Shown: in pieces, positions 9,445-17,580 of the stretch
Numbering within the stretch: the first letter of the stretch is position 1
How the letters are laid out: each line of letters starts with the position of its first letter
Origin: Clostridia bacterium
GTDB lineage: Bacteria; Bacillota; Clostridia; Christensenellales; Borkfalkiaceae
Assembly: GCA_029061155.1 (NCBI GenBank)
Contig: JAIDSQ010000157.1
Span: 1 to 43,872 of the forward strand
Reading direction: 5' to 3'
DNA: 43,872 nt
Notes under the pieces: generated by a model
What the model saw: the letters and a program-made list of their open reading frames with translations, nothing else
Database searches by the model: none
Told to the model about the DNA's origin: nothing
Translations under genes and position numbers: made by a program

Positions 9445-11189
9445 ATTTTACCTTCCGCCGCCTTACAAACTTTCATCAGCCCGCAGCCCTTGCAAGACTG
9501 AAGGCAGCTGCCTGTTACCGCCGCGGCGTAAGCGCGCTTTCGCTCGGACAGGAAATATTGCTTTGTCACGCCTATATCGATAATATCCCAGGGCAAAACT
9601 TCGTCCTCGGCAAATTTCCGCGTATAGTCGGCGGGGTCTATGCCCGCACTTTCAAAAGCCTTTTGCCAGCCATCTTTGTTGAGTTCTTTGTCCCAACCGT
9701 CGAATATACAGCCGTTTTGGTAAGCGAGCCTTAAAACTTTGCAAAGCCGCCTGTCACCGCGGGCAAGCACAGCCTCGAGGCGGGATACAAATTTGTCGCT
9801 CGTACTTAAAATTACCCCCTTCATATGCGGTGAACTTTTAAGTCTTGCCTGCTTTTCGTCAATCTCTTTATCGCTTGCCTGCCTTTCCCACTGGAAGGGC
9901 GTGAAGGGCTTGGGAATGAACGTGGAAAGCGAAACGGAAATTCTCAGCTGTTTCTTTCTCGGCTTACTTCTGTAACACCCCTTTATGAGCGCGCACAGCC
10001 TTGCAATGCCGTCAATATCCTCGTCGTTTTCGGTGGGCAGTCCTAACATAAAATACAGTTTGACCGCAGAGTATCCTATATCGAACGCGCTTTGCACGGC
10101 TTTTAAAATCTCTTCTTCGGTTACGTCTTTGTTTATGACGTCGCGCAGTCGTTGTGAACCCGCCTCGGGCGCGAAGGTCAAAGAAATTTTTCTTGCGTCC
10201 TGAGCAAAGTCGCCGTCAAAGCTGTCGACCCTTAAAGAGGGGAGGGCAAGGGTAACGCCTTCGGGCAGGTTTTCTTTGAGGTTTCTGATAAGCTCGCGCA
10301 GGTGCGGATAGTCGCCCGTGGAGAGTGAATTCATACTTACCTCGTCATATCCCGTATGCTTTATGAGTGAACATGCCTGTTTTGTAAGCGTCTGTACGCT
10401 CCTCGGGCGAACAGGTCTGTAAATGAACCCCGCCTGACAGAATCTGCATCCGCGGTAGCACCCGCGCATAACTTCGATAACCGCCCTGTCGTGTACGCTT
10501 TCGCAGTTGGGCACGGCAAATTGATGCGGGAATATGGCGCCGTCAAGGTCGTTTACAAGCGCTTTTTTAGTCTTGTTGCGGAGTTCGGGAAGGTACACGC
10601 CGTCAAGCTTTGAAATGCATTTATAAAATTCTTCGGTAGCACCGCCGCACTTGACGTAAATATCGGCAACGTCGGCGTCAACGTTTTCACCGTCGCCAAC
10701 AAACACTATGTCGACGAAGTCGGCAAGCGGTTCGGGATTGACCGCACACGGCCCGCCCACGGCAATAAGCGGGTAGTTTTTGCCCTTGCGCTCTTCGCGC
10801 GTCAGGGGTATACCCGCCAAATCAAGCATGTATAAAACATTGGTATACGAAAGTTCGAATTGTAAGGAAAAGCCGAGCATATCGAATTCGCCCAGCGGCT
10901 TTTTAAGTCCGAGGGAGTAGAGAGGAACGCCAGAGTTTTTCAGCCCCGCGCCGAAATCCTTGTACGGCGCAAAACAGCAGTCGGCGGTGTAGCCGCGTGC
11001 GCGTATGCTTTCGCAAACTATTTTTATGCCGAGGTTGCTCATTCCCACTTCGTACAAATCGGGGAAACACATACAAAAGTTAAACGCGCTTTCTTTAAGC
11101 TCGGGGAAACCGAACTCCCCGCCCGTATAGCGCGAGGGCTTTTCCACGCTTAAAAGCAGGTTTTTAAGGTTGTCTAAGTTAACAGTCAT
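9441..11189 (-). CDS. TIGR03960-type B12-binding-domain radical SAM protein
   Basis: Radical SAM cluster CYRGCRFCQAGFIYRPVRPRS; MSNLGIKIVCESIRARGYTADCCFAP; LTFAPEAGSQRLRDVINKDVTEEEI. Confidence 0.93.
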   Translation of the reverse strand: MTVNLDNLKNLLLSVEKPSRYTGGEFGFPELKESAFNFCMCFPDLYEVGMSNLGIKIVCESIRARGYTADCCFAPYKDFGAGLKNSGVPLYSLGLKKPLGEFDMLGFSLQFELSYTNVLYMLDLAGIPLTREERKGKNYPLIAVGGPCAVNPEPLADFVDIVFVGDGENVDADVADIYVKCGGATEEFYKCISKLDGVYLPELRNKTKKALVNDLDGAIFPHQFAVPNCESVHDRAVIEVMRGCYRGCRFCQAGFIYRPVRPRSVQTLTKQACSLIKHTGYDEVSMNSLSTGDYPHLRELIRNLKENLPEGVTLALPSLRVDSFDGDFAQDARKISLTFAPEAGSQRLRDVINKDVTEEEILKAVQSAFDIGYSAVKLYFMLGLPTENDEDIDGIARLCALIKGCYRSKPRKKQLRISVSLSTFIPKPFTPFQWERQASDKEIDEKQARLKSSPHMKGVILSTSDKFVSRLEAVLARGDRRLCKVLRLAYQNGCIFDGWDKELNKDGWQKAFESAGIDPADYTRKFAEDEVLPWDIIDIGVTKQYFLSERKRAYAAAVTGSCLQSCKGCGLMKVCKAAEGKI

Positions 11190-11253
11190 ATGTAAATTAT
11201 ATAATACGGCTCAAATTTAATCAATTAAAATTACATTATCGCGGAAGGTTTAA

Positions 11254-11282
11254 TTGACTTTAATTGTGTTTATATTTATAAT
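11254..11282 (+). promoter_or_regulatory. Sigma-A-type promoter of the SecB-like gene
   Basis: TTGACT (11254-11259), 17 nt, TATAAT (11277-11282). Confidence 0.65.
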
Positions 11283-11335
11283 GTTAAGTGAATTATTAAA
11301 ATAGTTCATACATAAACATTCAGGAGAACGTAAAA

Positions 11336-11767
11336 ATGAAAATCGATTTTAAAGGCATCACTGCGGAAGAACTTTCCTTCAAACTCAACCGCGTAAAACT
11401 CAATCCCGAAGACAAGCTTGACATCAAGCCCCAGTTTTCGCGTCAGGTAAGAAAGGTTAACGGCAACGATAAGCTAAACTTCATCGCCCTTTCCGTAAAG
11501 ATTGAATCTACCGAGGCTGAACCCAAACCCTTCGATATTATGGTAACTCTTGTCGGCGTGTTTGAAATCGAGGTTGCAAACGAAAGCGAAGAGAGAAAGT
11601 TTGTAATTGAGGGAACTAAGCTTATTTATCCCTATCTGCGTTCGGCGGTTACGAACCTTACCGCAAGCGCATACATCGCGCCTTTAAATCTGCCTGTAAT
11701 CAGCGGACCTATCTTCCCCGAGGACAGAGACGTTTACGCTTTTGCAGTTGACAATAAATTAAACTAA
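11336..11767 (+). CDS. SecB-like protein-export chaperone
   Basis: SecB-type C-terminal motif YPYLRSAVTNLTASAYIAPLNLPVISG; length of 143 aa; own promoter and an AGGAG RBS. Confidence 0.7.
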   Translation: MKIDFKGITAEELSFKLNRVKLNPEDKLDIKPQFSRQVRKVNGNDKLNFIALSVKIESTEAEPKPFDIMVTLVGVFEIEVANESEERKFVIEGTKLIYPYLRSAVTNLTASAYIAPLNLPVISGPIFPEDRDVYAFAVDNKLN

Positions 11768-11775
11768 ATACAAAG

Positions 11776-11812
11776 ATAAAAGCCCTTTGCCTCGGCAAAG
11801 GGCTTTTTACGC
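11776..11812. terminator. Convergent terminator
   Basis: AAAGCCCTTTGCC-tc-GGCAAAGGGCTTTTT. Confidence 0.8.
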
Positions 11813-11814
11813 GT

Positions 11815-13383
11815 TTATAGCATTGGCGCAAAGATATTCAGGACGGCGTTTAAGAAAGAGGGGATAATTCCCATCTTGAAATTTTCCGCCGTTATTTCCT
11901 GCGACTTTTCTAAAGTGCCTAAAATATCCATTTCTATATTTTTTATACAGGGCGTGCCGTGCATTACCGCACCGCATTCGTAGTGGTGAACAAGACTTCT
12001 GTAGTCAAGGTTAATTGTACCCACAAAAGCCGTCTGTCCGTCGGCAATCATGCTTTTTGCGTGTATGAACCCTGGCGTGTATTCGTAAATTTTTACGCCC
12101 GATTTCAGGAGATATTTGTAGTTTGACCTCGTCATATTGAACACTATCTTTTTATCGGGAATGTGCGGAGTGATAATTCTGACATCCACACCGCGGAAAG
12201 CCGCGTTTCTCAAAGCTGATAAAAGATTGTAGTCTGGTATGAGGTAAGGCGTCGTAATGTAGGCGTACTTTTTCGCGCTGTTTAATATATTGATATAATT
12301 ATTCGCACCGACCATTTCGTCGTAAATGGGTTTGGGACCGTCGCCGAAAAAGTTAATATAGCCAGCGTCGTCAAACTTTTCGTAATCAATATCAAGGTAT
12401 TCATGGTAATTAGAAAGCGACTTTGCGGTGCAGTCGAACATCTGCAAAAATAGTGCGGTAAGATTGCCCACAGCCGGACCGCAGATTTTAACGGCGGTAT
12501 CCTTCCAGTGCCCGAACCTTTTAACGGCGTTTATGTACTCGTCGGCAAGGTTTACCCCGCCCGTATATCCGACTTTTCCGTCGATTACGGTAATTTTACG
12601 GTGGTCGCGGTTGTTGTGTATCCCCGAAACTACGGGGAGAAATCTGTTGAACTTGACGCAGTTTATGCCGAACTTTTTAAGCTGTTTGCGGTAGTTGCTT
12701 TTTAATAGCCCCGCACAGCCGATATCGTCGTACATAACCCGCACTTCAACGCCTTCCCGTGCTTTTGCTTTGAGAATACTTAAAATACCCTCCCACATTT
12801 TGCCGTGGTCTATTATGAAATATTCCATAAAGATAAACTTTTGCGCCTTTTCGAGTTCGCAAAGTAAATCCTCATAAAACTCCTCGCCCGAAGGGAAGTA
12901 TGTAACCCTGTTGTTGAGGTGACCGCGGGAGTAAGCATTGCGCCTTAAATACGCCTCTATGCCGTAGTTCTCACCCAGCTCGGCTTTTATACGCTCGTTT
13001 TCTGAAGAAGTAAGCTCGAAATACTTTTTGCAAAGGCAGGCGCTTTCAAGCATACGGCGGTAGAATTTTGTCGGCATACGCGAGTTGGCGAACATACAGT
13101 ACACCACGACGCCGAAAAGGGGGAAGGCGAGCATTAAAAACATCCAGGGAATTTTAAACTCGGGGCTTTCCTTTTTGGATATTACGCAAAAGAAAAGTAT
13201 AATTCCGAAAACGGCGCTTACAATCTGCAATACGGCAAAATATTGCTCGGCGAATAAAAGCACGGATAAAAACAGCGCAAACTGTAATATAAGCGCAAGA
13301 CCCGATATAAAAATTTTACTGAACAGCTTTTTCAGAAGTTTCATACAATAAATTTTAGCACTTGCCTTCGTACGTGTCAACAC
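11815..13383 (-). CDS. cls: Cardiolipin synthase (phospholipase D superfamily)
   Basis: Two HKD motifs (HNNRDHRKITVIDGKVGYTGG and HAKSMIADGQTAFVGTINLDYRS) and two N-terminal TM helices. Confidence 0.93.
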   Translation of the reverse strand: MLTRTKASAKIYCMKLLKKLFSKIFISGLALILQFALFLSVLLFAEQYFAVLQIVSAVFGIILFFCVISKKESPEFKIPWMFLMLAFPLFGVVVYCMFANSRMPTKFYRRMLESACLCKKYFELTSSENERIKAELGENYGIEAYLRRNAYSRGHLNNRVTYFPSGEEFYEDLLCELEKAQKFIFMEYFIIDHGKMWEGILSILKAKAREGVEVRVMYDDIGCAGLLKSNYRKQLKKFGINCVKFNRFLPVVSGIHNNRDHRKITVIDGKVGYTGGVNLADEYINAVKRFGHWKDTAVKICGPAVGNLTALFLQMFDCTAKSLSNYHEYLDIDYEKFDDAGYINFFGDGPKPIYDEMVGANNYINILNSAKKYAYITTPYLIPDYNLLSALRNAAFRGVDVRIITPHIPDKKIVFNMTRSNYKYLLKSGVKIYEYTPGFIHAKSMIADGQTAFVGTINLDYRSLVHHYECGAVMHGTPCIKNIEMDILGTLEKSQEITAENFKMGIIPSFLNAVLNIFAPML

Positions 13384-13457
13384 ACGTTTTTGTGAAATTT
13401 ATTAAGTAACAATATTAAAATAATTTCAAAAAATTTTTGCGGAAGTCAAAAAAAAGA

Positions 13458-13486
13458 TTGACAGGGCTTGATTTATATGCTAAACT
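13458..13486 (+). promoter_or_regulatory. Sigma-A-type promoter of the rpmG-secE-nusG block
   Basis: TTGACA (13458-13463), 17 nt, TAAACT (13481-13486). Confidence 0.6.
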
Positions 13487-13539
13487 TCCAATACACCCAA
13501 CAAAGGGGGGTGTAATTTTTTTGTACGGAGTTTTCCAAA

Positions 13540-13701
13540 ATGAAAGCATCAACAAGGGCTAAAATCACTTTTGAATGTACCGAATGTAAGCACAGGAATT
13601 ACGACAGCTATAAGAATAAGCGTAACGACCCCGACAGGCTCACCATTTCCAAATACTGCCCCTTCTGCAAAAAGCATACCGAGCATAAAGAAACCAAATA
13701 A
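13540..13701 (+). CDS. rpmG: 50S ribosomal protein L33 (53 aa; below the ORF-track size cutoff)
   Basis: Translated by hand: [53 protein letters not shown]; two CxxC pairs; directly upstream of secE. Confidence 0.95.
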   Translation: MKASTRAKITFECTECKHRNYDSYKNKRNDPDRLTISKYCPFCKKHTEHKETK

Positions 13702-13720
13702 TTAAAGCGGAGTTTAAGTT

Positions 13721-13963
13721 ATGGCTCAGAAGAACGATAACAAAGTTAAAAAGCCCAATATCTTCGTAAGAATGGGCAGAAAATTGAAGGAAACCTTTTC
13801 CGAACTCAAAAGGGTTACCTGGCCCACTTTCCCCAAAGTGGTTAAGGCAACGTGCGTCGTTCTCGTTGTCGTTTTGGCGTTCTTAGTTGTCGCCACCGCA
13901 ATCAACTTCGGACTTCAGGAACTTTTGAAGGTCATCACCGACATTAAGGGCATTGGAGAATAA
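13721..13963 (+). CDS. secE: Preprotein translocase subunit SecE
   Basis: FSELKRVTWPTFPKVVKATCVVLVVVLAFLVV; followed by nusG. Confidence 0.95.
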   Translation: MAQKNDNKVKKPNIFVRMGRKLKETFSELKRVTWPTFPKVVKATCVVLVVVLAFLVVATAINFGLQELLKVITDIKGIGE

Positions 13964-13966
13964 CAC

Positions 13967-14494
13967 ATGGTAGACGTCACTACTACGCCGTGCTGGTATA
14001 TTCTTCACACCTATGCCGGTTACGAGGCTATGGTTAAGGACAACCTGGAACGGCTTATAGAAAACAACAATCTTCAGGACATGATCTTCGACGTCAAAAT
14101 TCCTATGGAACAGACTATCGAAGAGAAAAACGGCAAGCGCAAGATTGTAGACAGAAAACTTCTGCCTTGCTACGTGTTCATTAAGATGATATATTCAAAC
14201 CAGCTTTGGTACTGGATAACCAACACAAGGGGCGTTACGGGCTTTGTCGGACCTCAGGGCAGACCCATTCCTTTAAAGGAAAACGAAATCCGTAAAATGC
14301 GCCTTGAAGATACGGTTGTCGAAGGCGAGTTCGCAGTGGGCGACAAGGTTCTCGTAGAGTCGGGCCCCTTGGAAGGTTTCGAAGGAACTATTACCGAGCT
14401 CAACGACGCAGCGCACAAGGCTAAGCTCAACATTCAGATGTTCGGCAGAAATACCGACGTTGAAGTTGAATATATTCAAATTAAAAAAGTTTAA
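13967..14494 (+). CDS. nusG: Transcription termination/antitermination protein NusG
   Basis: WYILHTYAGYE..., GFVGPQGRPIPL, KOW region VGDKVLVESGPLEGFEGTITELN. Confidence 0.97.
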   Translation: MVDVTTTPCWYILHTYAGYEAMVKDNLERLIENNNLQDMIFDVKIPMEQTIEEKNGKRKIVDRKLLPCYVFIKMIYSNQLWYWITNTRGVTGFVGPQGRPIPLKENEIRKMRLEDTVVEGEFAVGDKVLVESGPLEGFEGTITELNDAAHKAKLNIQMFGRNTDVEVEYIQIKKV

Positions 14495-14521
14495 AACGTT
14501 CACTTTGTGAGCGTTTACATA

Positions 14522-14574
14522 TTGTGGGAGAGTGTTTTAAATTTTCAGCACTGATACACTCGTTTTAACCACAA
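14522..14574 (+). promoter_or_regulatory. Putative L1-binding leader of rplK-rplA (ribosomal protein autoregulation)
   Basis: TTGTGG (14522-14527) pairs with CCACAA (14569-14574), and AGTGT (14531-14535) pairs with ACACT (14556-14560), directly next to the AAGGAGG RBS. Confidence 0.55.
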
Positions 14575-14587
14575 GGAGGAATTTTAT

Positions 14588-15013
14588 ATGGCAAAGAAAA
14601 TTACCGCTGTTGTAAAATTACAGCTCCCTGCCGGTAAAGCAACCCCCGCGCCCCCCGTAGGTTCTACGCTCGGCCCCCACGGTATTAACATACCTGGCTT
14701 TACCAAGGAATTCAACGCAAAGACCGCAGGCCAGGCGGGACTTATCATTCCTTGCGTTGTAACAATTTATCAGGACAGAAGTTTCACTTTCGTTCTCAAA
14801 ACGCCCCCCACACCCGTCCTTATCAAGAAGGCTTTGGGTCTGGAAACGGCAAGCGCACGCCCCAACAGGGACAAGGTAGGCAAGCTTACCAAGGCGCAGG
14901 TTGAGGAAATTGCCAAGACCAAGATGCCCGATTTGAACTGCACCGATTTGGATGCGGCGAAGAGCATGGTCAAGGGAACAGCCCGTTCTATGGGCGTAAC
15001 GGTGGAGGAGTAA
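14588..15013 (+). CDS. rplK: 50S ribosomal protein L11
   Basis: [37 protein letters not shown]... Confidence 0.98.
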   Translation: MAKKITAVVKLQLPAGKATPAPPVGSTLGPHGINIPGFTKEFNAKTAGQAGLIIPCVVTIYQDRSFTFVLKTPPTPVLIKKALGLETASARPNRDKVGKLTKAQVEEIAKTKMPDLNCTDLDAAKSMVKGTARSMGVTVEE

Positions 15014-15016
15014 ATT

Positions 15017-15706
15017 ATGAAACTTGCTAAAAAGTATTTAGAAAGCATAAAGTCCTACGACCGTTCCAAGTCCTATGATTTAGGCGAGGCTGTAAAGCTT
15101 GTTCTTGACACGGCAAAGGCAAAGTTCGACGAAACTATAGAATTACACGTACGTTTGGGCGTTGACCCCAGACAGGCTGACCAGCAGGTCCGCGGCGTTC
15201 TCGTACTTCCCAACGGCACGGGTAAAACCAAGAAAGTGCTCGTTGTTGCAAAGGGCGAAAGAGCCGACGCTGCACAGGCTGCAGGCGCTGATTACGTAGG
15301 CGCTGAAGAAATGATTCAGAGAATCCAGAAGGATAACTGGTTCGACTTCGACGTTATGATTACCACTCCCGATATGATGGGTATGGTAGGTAGAATCGGT
15401 CGTATCCTCGGACCTAAAGGCTTAATGCCAAACCCTAAGTCGGGTACCGTTACCATGGACGTTGCAAGGGCTGTTAAAGAAGTTAAAGCAGGTAAAGTTG
15501 AATACCGTCTCGATAAAACGGCTATCATTCACTGCCCCATCGGCAAAAAGTCGTTCGGAACGGAAAAGCTTACCGAAAACTTCAACGCGCTTATGGACGC
15601 AATCGTTAAGGCTAAACCCGCAGCTGCAAAGGGACAGTATATAAAGAGTGTAACTCTTTCCGCGACAATGGGTCCCGGCGTTAAGGTTACTTATAATAAA
15701 GGCTAA
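15017..15706 (+). CDS. rplA: 50S ribosomal protein L1
   Basis: [32 protein letters not shown]..., [19 protein letters not shown]. Confidence 0.98.
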   Translation: MKLAKKYLESIKSYDRSKSYDLGEAVKLVLDTAKAKFDETIELHVRLGVDPRQADQQVRGVLVLPNGTGKTKKVLVVAKGERADAAQAAGADYVGAEEMIQRIQKDNWFDFDVMITTPDMMGMVGRIGRILGPKGLMPNPKSGTVTMDVARAVKEVKAGKVEYRLDKTAIIHCPIGKKSFGTEKLTENFNALMDAIVKAKPAAAKGQYIKSVTLSATMGPGVKVTYNKG

Positions 15707-15724
15707 GTAAGTAGTAAAAATCGT

Positions 15725-15753
15725 TTGACATTTAAGTTAAACGAAACTATAAT
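15725..15753 (+). promoter_or_regulatory. Consensus sigma-A promoter of rplJ-rplL
   Basis: TTGACA (15725-15730), exactly 17 nt, TATAAT (15748-15753). Confidence 0.75.
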
Positions 15754-15772
15754 AAAAAAGTAAATAAAATTC

Positions 15773-15885
15773 TGTGCCGAAGAAGGCGGGTGCTTAAAGC
15801 TTAATTTCCCGCTCAGGTGACGGGTCAATTTTAAAAAGAACATTTTAAAATTCCTTGTGTCACTTTGCGCACAAGGAATTTATTT
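15773..15885 (+). ncRNA. Ribosomal protein L10 leader with terminator-like hairpin
   Basis: GAAGaaGGCGGGTGCTTaaaGCTTAATTTCCCGC leader-type motif, then AAATTCCTTGTG (15848-15859) pairing with CACAAGGAATTT (15870-15881); located between rplA and rplJ. Confidence 0.8.
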
Positions 15886-15899
15886 ATACAGAGCGATAA

Positions 15900-16095
15900 A
15901 GGCATATCAAATAATTAATGGCGCAAGCAGGGTTTCCCTGCGCAAGCGCACCCCATTTGTGCAAACTTGCACCTCGGCGGTGGGAATTTGCGCGATTATA
16001 TTATTGTTTGCCCTTAAAATCGCGCAAAGGGAGGCAGCGCCTCCCAAAATCACGAAAAATCGCAGGCGCAGAATAGCCGAGATTTTTGTGAAATA
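15900..16095. repeat. Structured GC-rich intergenic insertion between the L10 leader and rplJ
   Basis: Several inverted repeats: GCAGGG/CCCTGC, GTGCAA/TTGCAC, TTTGCGCGATT (15987-15997)/AATCGCGCAAA (16018-16028), GGGAGGC/GCCTCCC. Confidence 0.5.
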
Positions 16096-16114
16096 TTTAT
16101 AGGAGGTAATAAAT

Positions 16115-16639
16115 TTGTCGGCTAATTTTGAGGCTAAAAAACTTGTAGTTGAAGAAATCACCAACAAGATTAAAGACGCAAAGTCCGTCGTTCTTGTAGA
16201 TTACAACAAGCTTACCGTTGCAGAAGTTTCAGAACTGAGAAACAAATGCAAACAGGCAAACTGCGAATACAAAGTTTACAAGAATACTCTTGTCAGAAAA
16301 GCTTTCAACGATCTCGGTTATAAAGACTTCGACAGCGACCTGAACGGCCCCACGGCGGTTGCGTTCGGCGTTGACGAAACTACCGCGGCAAAGATTATGA
16401 GCGAGGCTGCTAAAACTTACGAAGGTAAGATTGTCGTAAAGAGCGCTTTCGTTGATAACGCTTACGTGGACAAGGCCGGTGCAAAAGCGCTCGCGTCGAT
16501 GCCTTCGAGAGAAGAACTCGTTGCGAAAATGCTCGGTTCTATGCAGGCGCCCATTGCGAACTTCGCAGGCGTACTCAACAATCTGTTGTCGGGTATTGTG
16601 CGCGTGTTGAACGCAGTTGCACAAAAACAGGAAGGCTAA
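16115..16639 (+). CDS. rplJ: 50S ribosomal protein L10 (TTG start)
   Basis: VVEEITNKIKDAKSVVLVDYNKLTVAEVSELRNKCKQANCEYKVYKNTLVRKAF; AGGAGG RBS before the TTG. Confidence 0.97.
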   Translation: MSANFEAKKLVVEEITNKIKDAKSVVLVDYNKLTVAEVSELRNKCKQANCEYKVYKNTLVRKAFNDLGYKDFDSDLNGPTAVAFGVDETTAAKIMSEAAKTYEGKIVVKSAFVDNAYVDKAGAKALASMPSREELVAKMLGSMQAPIANFAGVLNNLLSGIVRVLNAVAQKQEG

Positions 16640-16758
16640 ACTTCGCATCTACGTCGCATTTCGGCGTTGCACTGCGGGAACCCTCAGTCATTTACGTCAG
16701 TGTAAACTCCTTCGGGTTTTCCTCGTGCGCCTTGAACTGCTCGTATCTGCAAAGTTTA
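16637..16758. repeat. Intergenic repeat-like element (copy A) with imperfect terminal inverted repeats, between rplJ and rplL
   Basis: TAAACTTCGCATCTACG (16637-16653) against CGTATCTGCAAAGTTTA (16742-16758), 14/17 complementary; end motifs shared with copy B near 17287. Confidence 0.5.
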
Positions 16759-16841
16759 CAAAATTAAGAATAAGGCGGGCGTTGCCTTGACCAAAGCGCA
16801 AAAAAAATAAAAATATAAAAAATTTTCAGGAGAATAAAAAA

Positions 16842-17219
16842 ATGGCAGACGTAAAGAAATTTATCGAAGAAGTTAAATCTATGACCGTATTAGAGCTCAA
16901 CGAGCTTGTTAAAGCACTTGAAGAGGAGTTCGGCGTATCCGCTGCTGCTCCCGTAGCAGTTGCTGCTGCTCCCGCAGCAGGCGCAGCTCCCGCTGCAGCT
17001 GTTGAAGAAAAGACCGAATTCAACGTAGTTCTTAAAGATTGCGGCGCTAAGAAAATCGACGTTATCAAAGTTGTACGTGCATTCACAGGTCTTGGCCTTG
17101 TTGAAGCTAAGCAGGCAGTTGAAAAGGGCGGCGTTCTTAAAGAGAATGTTGCTAAAGAAGAGGCTGAAAAAATCCTTGCAGACCTCAAAGCTGCAGGCGC
17201 TACCGCGGTTCTTGAGTAA
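16842..17219 (+). CDS. rplL: 50S ribosomal protein L7/L12
   Basis: [29 protein letters not shown]..., Ala-rich hinge, [26 protein letters not shown]. Confidence 0.98.
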   Translation: MADVKKFIEEVKSMTVLELNELVKALEEEFGVSAAAPVAVAAAPAAGAAPAAAVEEKTEFNVVLKDCGAKKIDVIKVVRAFTGLGLVEAKQAVEKGGVLKENVAKEEAEKILADLKAAGATAVLE

Positions 17220-17237
17220 TTTCAAATTAAATAATAA

Positions 17238-17274
17238 AAAAACCGTATCCCTCGCGGATACGGTTTTTTTTATT
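17238..17274 (+). terminator. Rho-independent terminator of rplJL
   Basis: AAAACCGTATCC-ctcgc-GGATACGGTTTTTTTT. Confidence 0.9.
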
Positions 17275-17286
17275 TGTCGTTTCCTC

Positions 17287-17447
17287 TAAACTTCGCATAA
17301 CTGCGTTGAACTGCGCTTTTCTTGGGTTACGTACTTCTGTGTACGCGCCCCTCGCAAATGCTTTGCGCCATATTATCTATAATACAATAAGGTGCGCAAA
17401 CCGTCGCTACGCTCGGGCGTTCGCCTTGTTCTGCTTGTTTATAGAAA
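17287..17447. repeat. Intergenic repeat-like element (copy B), related to copy A
   Basis: Starts TAAACTTCGCAT...CTGCGTTGAACTGCG and ends ...CGCCTTGTTCTGCTTGT; copy A has TAAACTTCGCAT...GCGTTGCACTGCG and CGCCTTGAACTGCTCGT. Confidence 0.45.
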
Positions 17448-17499
17448 CCGACTATCGCTTATCTAAAATAATAAAATTAAACGTAAAGCTTAAAAACGC

Positions 17500-17528
17500 T
17501 TGACTGAATAGTTAAATAAAAGTAAAAT
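17500..17528 (+). promoter_or_regulatory. Sigma-A-type promoter of the cyclophilin-like lipoprotein gene
   Basis: TTGACT (17500-17505), 17 nt, TAAAAT (17523-17528). Confidence 0.5.
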
Positions 17529-17580
17529 AATAGGGTAGTGGTATAACTACGCCTAATTTACATTTTGGAAGTGGCAAACA

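Noticed and set aside
13701-14588. tRNA genes expected near secE in some Firmicutes
   Set aside because: No cloverleaf-like sequence found in the short spacers of the secE-nusG-rplK region.
15857-16167. Overlapping 81-aa (+) and 86-aa (-) ORFs in the rplA-rplJ spacer
   Set aside because: They cover the L10 leader hairpin and the inverted-repeat insertion; translations look like shadows of structured RNA.
17306-17503. 65-aa + strand ORF after rplL
   Set aside because: Lies in the repeat-like element B; no RBS and composition driven by the repeat.
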